DNA from: Microcystis sp. T1-4
GTDB lineage: Bacteria > Cyanobacteriota > Cyanobacteriia > Cyanobacteriales > Microcystaceae
DNA: 11,727 nucleotides
Assembly: GCF_000297435.1 (NCBI RefSeq)
Contig: NZ_CAIP01000022.1
Span: forward strand, 1 to 11,727
Reading direction: 5' to 3'
A program made the position numbers and the translations under genes. Below, piece by piece: positions 6,985 through 11,727 of the stretch (positions within the stretch are counted from its first letter, which is position 1; the number at the start of each line of letters is the position of its first letter). The notes beneath the pieces are model-generated. The model was not told the DNA's origin, did not search any database, and was given only the letters and a program-made list of their open reading frames with translations.

Positions 6985-7488
6985 ATGAGCTTTCGATTGG
7001 GCAAAATCTTGATAGCAGGGGTATTAGCGACACTTTTGCTAGTAACTTCCTGTGCTAAAGCTCCCTCGCAATTTGACCAAGCGCAACAAGAAAGTACCGC
7101 TCGCGGGGCGGCGGCAGTGGTGAAAGAATCCACCTCTGGCGGCAGTTTTAATCGGTTTTTCCCGCCTTCTGGGGGAGGATACGAGCGCGTCTATACCCAG
7201 GAGAAAAAAGGCTTTGCCGAGGCAAAACTGAAGCAAGATGGCAAAGTTCTGGCTATGTTAGCCATATCTGACATCAGCAATAATCCCGCGGCGGCCAATA
7301 AATTCCAAGACAGTCAAACCACAATTAAAGGTTTTCCCGCTGTCGAACAGGGTGCAACCGCCAGCGCCGTTTTAGTCAATAATCGCTATCAAGTCAAGGT
7401 TTTATCGCGGGAGCCGGATTTTACCGCCAGCGATCGCCAAACTTGGTTAGCTAAGTTCGATTTAGATGGTTTAGCAAAGTTAAAGTAA
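6985..7488 (+). CDS. Putative lipoprotein of unknown function
   Basis: 167 residues. The N-terminus is a lipoprotein signal peptide: basic residues at 4 and 7, a hydrophobic stretch at 8-20, and the lipobox VTSC with Cys23 as the likely lipidated residue. The mature protein would be anchored in a membrane facing the periplasm or thylakoid lumen. After a Gly/Ser-rich spacer (about 50-66) comes a compact domain with GGGYERVYTQEKKGFAEAKL at 63-82, a LAMLAISD strand and a C-terminal amphipathic stretch. The alternating hydrophobic pattern suggests a mostly beta fold. I do not recognise the family. The stop overlaps the Shine-Dalgarno sequence of the next gene by two bases, so the two are almost certainly co-transcribed and translationally close. 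The start is chosen because it gives the signal peptide; no strong ribosome binding site precedes it. Confidence 0.8.
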   Translation: MSFRLGKILIAGVLATLLLVTSCAKAPSQFDQAQQESTARGAAAVVKESTSGGSFNRFFPPSGGGYERVYTQEKKGFAEAKLKQDGKVLAMLAISDISNNPAAANKFQDSQTTIKGFPAVEQGATASAVLVNNRYQVKVLSREPDFTASDRQTWLAKFDLDGLAKLK

Positions 7489-7492
7489 GGAG
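7487..7492 (+). promoter_or_regulatory. Shine-Dalgarno AAGGAG that fixes the GTG start at 7499
   Basis: AAGGAG begins inside the stop codon of the lipoprotein gene and ends 6 bases before GTG at 7499. It is the strongest ribosome binding site in the window. It decides for the GTG start and ties the two genes together. Confidence 0.8.
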
Positions 7493-7498
7493 ACATCC

Positions 7499-8389
7499 GT
7501 GAGTAAGCCAATTTTTCAACTGGTGGACGAATTACCGACGAATAATCTCACCGTCAAAGTTCTCAAAACCCTTGATTATGTGGTGCCGGGACAGTGGGAT
7601 AACCTAGTCGGGTTTAAAAATACAATTATCAAAGTCACCGGCGAAACCGACGAAAGCATGATTCAACAGATTGGCGATCGAGCCGTTTGGTTGTTTAATG
7701 ATAAATCCCAGGGCTATCAACGGGCGCTCTGGCTCTACCAAACCATCGACAGCGCCGATAATGCCCTAGCCACCGCCTCTCTTGCCAATGCCGTCGGTGG
7801 TAAAATTCCCCTCATGGGCGGTTTAATCGAAAGATTAACTCCTGCCCCCGAAAAAGCGCAAACCATCGATCTAACCCTGAAATTAGTGACAGAATTAATC
7901 GCTTTTTGTCAAATTAATGGCATTCCGGGGGATAGTATCGATGATTTCGTCGCTTCTCTGGGAGATTATAGCGGCGAATCCCTGATGCGGATGGCGGCGT
8001 TAGTTTGTTTGGATGGTTTAATTCCCCTGGGGGGCAGTTTTATCCGCAAAGTGGAATCGGGCCTCAGCATTCTCAGGCCAGAAGAATTAGAATCTAACTC
8101 CACTTTCGGCAGTATTAAAGAATTGATTCCGGGGGGAAATACTGCCAGAAAATTAGACTTTATCGGTCAAAGTTTCGACTCCACTAAAGGTTGGATGAGT
8201 GGTTTTGTCAGCGAGCGCAGTTTGAGCCAGCAGGGATTATTGAGCAAAATCCAGGGATTTATCGACTTTTCTGCCGATAAATTGGTATATGTCGGGGCAT
8301 TCCTCGATATGACGACTAATTACTATGAACATACTGGCATTCAAACCCTGGCTCGTCGTTTAATCGAAAGAGCCGTGGCGGAAATTTAA
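7499..8389 (+). CDS. Conserved-looking soluble protein of unknown function, second gene of the lipoprotein operon
   Basis: 296 residues with a GTG start. I do not recognise the family. There is no signal peptide and no clear membrane helix; the protein looks mostly alpha-helical. Features include a VKVLKTLDYVVPGQW segment at about 19-33, a glycine-rich stretch (AVGGKIPLMGGLIERLTPAPEK, about 98-119), a helical pair joined by GIPGDS, and a second glycine-containing hydrophobic stretch (LVCLDGLIPLGGSFIRKVESG, about 168-188) that could be an amphipathic membrane-contacting region. The two Pro/Gly-rich hydrophobic loops (KIPLMGGLIERL and LIPLGGSFIRKV) are similar and may mark an internal repeat. 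Its likely partner is the lipoprotein encoded 10 bases upstream; one protein would be cytoplasmic and the other extracytoplasmic, so direct contact would need a further factor. Confidence 0.78.
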   Translation: MSKPIFQLVDELPTNNLTVKVLKTLDYVVPGQWDNLVGFKNTIIKVTGETDESMIQQIGDRAVWLFNDKSQGYQRALWLYQTIDSADNALATASLANAVGGKIPLMGGLIERLTPAPEKAQTIDLTLKLVTELIAFCQINGIPGDSIDDFVASLGDYSGESLMRMAALVCLDGLIPLGGSFIRKVESGLSILRPEELESNSTFGSIKELIPGGNTARKLDFIGQSFDSTKGWMSGFVSERSLSQQGLLSKIQGFIDFSADKLVYVGAFLDMTTNYYEHTGIQTLARRLIERAVAEI

Positions 8390-8476
8390 GTGGCATAGGG
8401 GGGAGAGATGGACAGACCGATACTAAATCCGCTTTTAATAGTGTGATTAACCCCCAATCCGACTGTAAAAACCTAC

Positions 8477-8505
8477 TTCCCACTCGGCCAAGTATTTAGT
8501 ATAAT
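8477..8505 (+). promoter_or_regulatory. Sigma70-type promoter: TTCCCA, 17 bases, TATAAT
   Basis: A perfect -10 box TATAAT (8500-8505) lies 17 bases after TTCCCA (8477-8482), which matches four of six positions of TTGACA. Transcription would start near 8512, giving a leader of about 20 bases before the ATG at 8531. It is the best-looking promoter in the window. Confidence 0.55.
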
Positions 8506-8530
8506 ATCCTCTCTTTAGTCCCTCAAGGCC

Positions 8531-9181
8531 ATGAATCAGGTACAACTTATCCATGCCGCTAAACAGCAAGATGCAGCCGCTATTATTGTCCTACTTAACC
8601 AAAGTCTCTTAACCAGAAAAATAGAGGTTATTGAAGCCACCTCACAAGAAAATGCCCTGACTCTCAAAGTTCAATCCAAAAGGATACCCAATCAACACAA
8701 ATTATTGCCTTTTTTGTCGGCAGAAATCAAAAGCTTGGGCATCGATGGATTAGAACAAGTGATCGTTTACGGTATGACCGAGGAATCCGATATCCCCGCT
8801 TGGCAAGAATCGATAACCCTGAGTCAAGATGATTTAATCGTCAATCATGTCACCAAATTAAACTCTTTGCCGATAATAACCGCAGAAATCGCCGAAAATG
8901 ACCGAGAAGACGACCCAGAAGCTTTGGAAGACTCTGAAACAACCGAAGAAAAAGCCCTAGAGAAACCAGAGGAGTTCCCTGAAGCTGCTGAGGATATTGT
9001 GGCTACTGGTGAGGGATTTTCCCTATCTCATCGGAGAGATTCCCCTTGTCCCCTCAGTATAATTTTGTCTTACCTAGCGATTGGTTTTGGTGCTGGAATT
9101 ATTATAGGTGCTTACTTCGGCTATCAAAAAGCAGTGAGTAAAATGTACGCACAACCCGGAGCGATCGAACAACCCCGATAA
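8531..9181 (+). CDS. Protein with cyanobacterial N-terminal alpha/beta domain and one C-terminal membrane helix
   Basis: 216 residues. Residues 1-95 form a small alpha/beta domain of a type I recall as widespread at the N-terminus of cyanobacterial proteins: an initial helix (LIHAAKQQDAAAIIVLLNQSL, about 6-26), strands around 30-50, a helix with LLPFLSAEIKSLGI at 58-71, a strand VIVYGM at 77-82, and a closing PAWQESITL. I cannot give the family name with confidence. Residues 115-160 are strongly acidic and probably disordered. A single hydrophobic helix at about 176-197 (LSIILSYLAIGFGAGIIIGA) with only some 19 residues behind it makes this look like a tail-anchored membrane protein with its N-terminal domain in the cytoplasm. 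There is no signal peptide. It seems monocistronic, with its own promoter and a possible terminator downstream. Confidence 0.75.
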   Translation: MNQVQLIHAAKQQDAAAIIVLLNQSLLTRKIEVIEATSQENALTLKVQSKRIPNQHKLLPFLSAEIKSLGIDGLEQVIVYGMTEESDIPAWQESITLSQDDLIVNHVTKLNSLPIITAEIAENDREDDPEALEDSETTEEKALEKPEEFPEAAEDIVATGEGFSLSHRRDSPCPLSIILSYLAIGFGAGIIIGAYFGYQKAVSKMYAQPGAIEQPR

Positions 9182-9256
9182 ATTTTCCTGTCCCCAACCT
9201 GATATGATCGGAATTGCCCCGCTTACGATTAAAACCAATGCAGAATTTTCCTATCT

Positions 9257-9285
9257 CCAAATCTCAATGATTTAGGGCTTTTTTT
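9257..9285 (+). terminator. Weak intrinsic terminator candidate
   Basis: CCAAATC (9257-9263) pairs imperfectly with GATTTAGG (9269-9276) around the loop TCAAT, with one bulged base; GC and seven T residues (9279-9285) follow. The stem is short and AT-rich. It would close the 8531-9181 transcript. Confidence 0.3.
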
Positions 9286-9357
9286 CTTGGCAATTTGTCG
9301 TTAAGGACAGCAGCACCAGCTTATTTTTGATCTTTAGCCCCGTCTATCTAACCGCTC

Positions 9358-9756
9358 ATGTCTATGGAAGAAGCCTTGAAACTCCTAAAAGAATATGGAT
9401 GTATTAAACTAAAAATTGCCCAATCCCCCGAAGAAGAAGAAGCTCTAAGACAGGCAATTTTATTAGTTAACCAAGGTTCGGAATCAATTAATTTAGGTAT
9501 CTGTGCCGATAACAATGAAGAGGGATTTAAAGCCCTGAAAAGTTATCTACAAGCCCTAGGATATCCCCTACCTAATAGTCTCCCAGAAGACCAACCAGAA
9601 CAGGGAGCGGTGTATATTAAATACAATACCCAAAGACAAGCTTCCTATCTCGATTCCTATACGGGGACCTATCGCGGTGTCCTGGTTTCTTGTCAATCAG
9701 AAAATGATCAATTAGTCGGTACTTATGGTCACTTTCCCCTCGATTTATTTTCTTAA
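9358..9756 (+). CDS. DUF1824 family protein
   Basis: 132 residues, about the usual length of this cyanobacterial and plastid-lineage family. The family signature is at the C-terminus: AVYIKYN (84-90), SYLDSYTGTYRGVLVSCQS (96-114) and GTYGHFPLDLF (121-131). The N-terminal part is helical (about 3-12 and 24-38), followed by a GICADN strand and turn. No signal peptide or membrane helix is present, so it is expected in the cytoplasm. The function of DUF1824 is unknown. Either the ATG at 9358 or the one at 9364 could be the start; neither has a clear Shine-Dalgarno sequence. The gene stands alone, with 176 bases before it and 105 after. Confidence 0.88.
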   Translation: MSMEEALKLLKEYGCIKLKIAQSPEEEEALRQAILLVNQGSESINLGICADNNEEGFKALKSYLQALGYPLPNSLPEDQPEQGAVYIKYNTQRQASYLDSYTGTYRGVLVSCQSENDQLVGTYGHFPLDLFS

Positions 9757-9861
9757 GAGGGATAGTTTTTACTGTTTACTAATAACAAGCAAAAAGTTAA
9801 CCACTCCTATCCACTGACCTTCTCTTTCCTGACTCTTTTAATAATTTTACCTGAAAAAAAT

Positions 9862-10545
9862 ATGTATTTGTTAATTCCAGCAGCGGGAATGGGTAAACGG
9901 ATGGGCAGCGATCGCAATAAGTTACTGCTCACCCTGCACGGAAAACCGCTCCTCGCTTGGACTTTACTGGCTGCCATGCAATCCAGGGCAATTATCTGGA
10001 TTGGTATCATGGCACAACCAGAAGACTTTGAGGAGATCCGAGCAATTATCACCGCCATAAATGCCCTTAAACCCGTGCAAATCATCCAAGGAGGCGAAAC
10101 CAGACAAAAATCAGTTTATAATGGCTTACAAGCCCTACCAGAGGGGGCTGAGACGGTTTTAATTCACGATGGGGCGCGATGTTTAGCCACTCCCGAATTA
10201 TTCGATCGCTGTGCGGCCGCTTTAGCCACTTGTCAGGGTTTTATTGCGGCCATTCCGGTAAAAGATACGATTAAAATTGTCGATAGCAAGGGCTGGATTG
10301 AGGATACACCGGATCGATCGCGGTTGTGGGCGGCCCAAACGCCCCAGGGTTTTCAGGTAAAATTATTAAAAGAATGTCATGAACAGGGGCGAAAATTAGC
10401 TTGGGAAGTCACCGACGATGCTGCCTTATTAGAAAAATGTGGTTTTCCCGTGAAAATTGTCGTCGGTGAAGAAACTAACTTAAAAATTACTACCCCGGGG
10501 GATCTGGCAATTGCCGAATATATTTTAAGTCAACGTTTGCCATAA
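9862..10545 (+). CDS. ispD: 2-C-methyl-D-erythritol 4-phosphate cytidylyltransferase (IspD)
   Basis: 227 residues, normal for the family. It joins CTP and methylerythritol 4-phosphate to give CDP-methylerythritol, the third step of the MEP isoprenoid pathway, which in cyanobacteria supplies carotenoids, phytol and quinone tails. The nucleotide-binding loop is IPAAGMGKRMGSDRNK at 5-20, with Arg13 and Lys20 matching the catalytic Arg and Lys of the E. coli enzyme. Further marks are GGETRQKSV (77-85), IHDGAR (101-106, metal-binding Asp103), IPVKDTIK (131-138), DRSRLWAAQTPQGF (151-164), EVTDDAALLE (182-191) and NLKITTPGD (206-214). All key residues are present. The ATG follows an A-rich stretch without a clear Shine-Dalgarno sequence. 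A possible promoter, CTGACC (9814-9819) with TTTAAT (9837-9842) at 17-base spacing, would leave a very short leader. Confidence 0.96.
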   Translation: MYLLIPAAGMGKRMGSDRNKLLLTLHGKPLLAWTLLAAMQSRAIIWIGIMAQPEDFEEIRAIITAINALKPVQIIQGGETRQKSVYNGLQALPEGAETVLIHDGARCLATPELFDRCAAALATCQGFIAAIPVKDTIKIVDSKGWIEDTPDRSRLWAAQTPQGFQVKLLKECHEQGRKLAWEVTDDAALLEKCGFPVKIVVGEETNLKITTPGDLAIAEYILSQRLP

Positions 10546-10599
10546 AAGTTTACAGTGATTGTATTAGACTAGGTAGCGGTCAACTCTAGGCGGTCTCTG

Positions 10600-11541
10600 A
10601 TGATTTTTCCCTTTATATCAGTAATCATTCCCATCTACAATGGTGAAGATGATCTTCCCGATTTGCTCAAATGTTTGCAAAGTCAAACTTATCCCCGAGA
10701 GCAAGTGGAGTATCTTCTCGTAAATAACAATAGCAGCGATCAAACTGGGTCTATTTTAGAACAGGCAGCGATCGAGAGTAAAGGGTCAGGATTTCCGTTA
10801 GTTGTGCTTACAGAAAATCAGATTCAAAGTTCCTACGCCGCTCGTAATTTAGGCATAAAAAATGCCCGTTATAATCTGTTAGTTTTTACCGATGCCGATT
10901 GTCGTCCTTCCTATCAATGGTTAGAAGAAATAGTTAAACCCTTTGGTGATGCTAATATCGGTATCGTTGCAGGGGAAATATTAGCTTTAACTGGTAACTC
11001 AATGCTAGAAAAATATGCTGAACGTCGAGAGATTCTCTCGCAAAAATTTCTCTTAGAACACCCTTTTTCTCCCTATGGTCAAACAGCTAATTTAGCAATT
11101 AGAAAAGCCGCTTTCGAGAAAGTTGGTCTATTTCGTCCCTATTTAACTACGGGTGGCGATGCCGATATCTGTTGGCGTATTCAACAACAAACCGACTGGC
11201 AATTAACCTACGCACCAGAGGCAATTATTTACCATCGTCATCGTTCGACTATCAAGAGTTTTCGCAGTCAATTTCAACGCTACGGCTGTTCAAATCGCTA
11301 TCTTCACGAATTGCACGGGGTCGAATTGATGCGACCTTTAACCAATCAACAGTTATTTTTTAGTCTCGGTCGTTGGTTATTAAAAGATCTACCAAAAAAT
11401 ACCCTCAAGTTACTGTTTGGCAAGGCTGATATAGTAGATTTATTGGCTACTCCCCTCGATTTAATTGGGTTTCAGTCCCGCAGCCAAGGACAGTCCACGG
11501 CTAAATTACCCGAAAAAGCTAAAGAAATCGAATGGCTTTAA
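10600..11541 (+). CDS. Glycosyltransferase family 2 (GT-A fold)
   Basis: 313 residues. The GT-A nucleotide-sugar-binding domain is clear: SVIIPIYNGEDDLPDLLKCL at 7-26, VNNNSSDQT at 41-49, AARNLGI at 80-86, and the metal-binding DxD as DAD at 98-100 in VFTDADCRP. Further on are NLAIRKAAFEKVGLF (164-178), which fits the acceptor side, and GGDADICWR (185-193), the place of the catalytic acid. RYGCSNRY (227-234) sits where related enzymes have the QxxRW-type motif. No transmembrane helix is obvious; the C-terminal tail (about 255-290) is hydrophobic and could associate with the membrane. It probably transfers a sugar to a polysaccharide, lipid or glycan; donor and acceptor cannot be told from the sequence. 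It starts 54 bases after ispD and could be read through from it, but no pathway link is evident. Confidence 0.9.
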   Translation: MIFPFISVIIPIYNGEDDLPDLLKCLQSQTYPREQVEYLLVNNNSSDQTGSILEQAAIESKGSGFPLVVLTENQIQSSYAARNLGIKNARYNLLVFTDADCRPSYQWLEEIVKPFGDANIGIVAGEILALTGNSMLEKYAERREILSQKFLLEHPFSPYGQTANLAIRKAAFEKVGLFRPYLTTGGDADICWRIQQQTDWQLTYAPEAIIYHRHRSTIKSFRSQFQRYGCSNRYLHELHGVELMRPLTNQQLFFSLGRWLLKDLPKNTLKLLFGKADIVDLLATPLDLIGFQSRSQGQSTAKLPEKAKEIEWL

Positions 11542-11543
11542 TT

Positions 11544-11574
11544 CAGTTATCAGTTATCAGTTATCGGTTATCAG
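11544..11574 (+). repeat. Heptamer tandem array, CAGTTAT x4 plus CAG
   Basis: Three exact CAGTTAT units and one CGGTTAT unit are followed by CAG. It is a short tandemly repeated repetitive (STRR) element of the type long known in cyanobacteria. It starts 3 bases after the glycosyltransferase stop. Confidence 0.85.
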
Positions 11575-11591
11575 ATGTAAGTTTTCAGTTC

Positions 11592-11626
11592 ACTGATTAC
11601 TGATTACTGATTACTGTTTACTGATT
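11592..11626 (+). repeat. Heptamer tandem array, ACTGATT x5
   Basis: Five ACTGATT units, the fourth being ACTGTTT. Its reverse complement differs from the 11544-11574 unit at only one base in seven, so the two arrays can pair into a long imperfect hairpin with a loop of about 17 bases. The array overlaps the 3' end of the minus-strand HicB-like gene. Confidence 0.85.
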
Positions 11627-11727
11627 AAGGTTTCCTCTAGGGTTTCTCCCTGAGTGAAACATCCTGGAATATTCTTAATTTCCGATACATATCCCTCGTC
11701 ATCATAAGGATAAATTGTTATTGGATA
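11611..11727 (-). CDS. HicB/UPF0150-like protein, partial, C-terminus lost in the heptamer array
   Basis: Thirty-eight codons are visible before a stop at 11611-11613; the start lies beyond the right edge. The peptide contains YPITIYPYDDEGYVSEI and NIPGCFTQGETLEETL, the hallmark pattern of the HicB/UPF0150 fold (YPV.I...DGGY.A..P.LPGC.TQGDTLEEAL). HicB proteins are usually antitoxins of HicA RNA-binding toxins; solitary UPF0150 proteins are also frequent in cyanobacteria. Members normally continue some 30 residues past LEEAL through a helix, but here the frame enters the ACTGATT array and ends after ISKQ. The gene thus looks truncated by the repeat and may be a relic. Whether a hicA lies beyond the edge cannot be seen. 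Confidence 0.6.
   Translation of the reverse strand, partial: YPITIYPYDDEGYVSEIKNIPGCFTQGETLEETLISKQ

Noticed and set aside
9203..9208. TATGAT as a -10 box for the DUF1824 gene
   Set aside because: No -35-like hexamer lies at suitable spacing, and the start codon is about 150 bases away beyond a possible terminator.
9807..10085. Minus-strand open frame of 92 codons opposite the ispD start
   Set aside because: It is antisense to the conserved IspD nucleotide-binding region; no start signal or recognisable protein is seen.
11544..11626. CRISPR-like appearance of the tandem arrays
   Set aside because: The units are only 7 bases long with no spacers between them, so these are simple tandem repeats.

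Overview
The window looks like a piece of a unicellular cyanobacterial chromosome, most likely Microcystis or a close relative. The evidence is a chlorophyll-branch magnesium chelatase subunit (ChlD), a methylerythritol-phosphate pathway enzyme (IspD), a DUF1824 protein, a Uma2-family nuclease with a coiled-coil tail, three full HIP1 octamers (GCGATCGC), moderate GC content, and intergenic DNA carrying heptamer tandem repeats and perfect palindromes. The genus is an inference; the cyanobacterial assignment is firm.

Layout: a Uma2 nuclease gene lies on the minus strand (89-877). A 347-base gap holds two small inverted repeats. A PmbA/TldE-type TldD-family gene follows on the plus strand (1225-2508). 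It converges on a minus-strand ABC-2 type permease (2824-4506), and the gap between them holds a duplicated ~50-base unit on either side of a perfect 30-base palindrome. The permease is divergent from chlD (4697-6694). A G-rich repeat follows chlD, then a tight two-gene operon of unknown function: a lipoprotein at 6985-7488 and a soluble protein at 7499-8389. Next come a protein with one C-terminal membrane helix (8531-9181, behind a good promoter), the DUF1824 gene (9358-9756), ispD (9862-10545) and a family 2 glycosyltransferase (10600-11541). At the right edge, paired heptamer arrays abut the end of a minus-strand HicB/UPF0150-like gene that runs out of the window and seems to lose its C-terminus inside the array.

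Most genes are housekeeping or conserved cyanobacterial genes with no obvious shared pathway. ChlD commits protoporphyrin IX to chlorophyll; IspD feeds isoprenoid synthesis, which supplies phytol and carotenoids. I see no phage, insertion sequence with transposase, CRISPR array, rRNA or tRNA gene. There is no convincing large undescribed system. The items most worth a second look are the lipoprotein/soluble-protein operon, the repeat-truncated HicB-like gene, the duplicated unit around the palindrome, and the G-rich element downstream of chlD.
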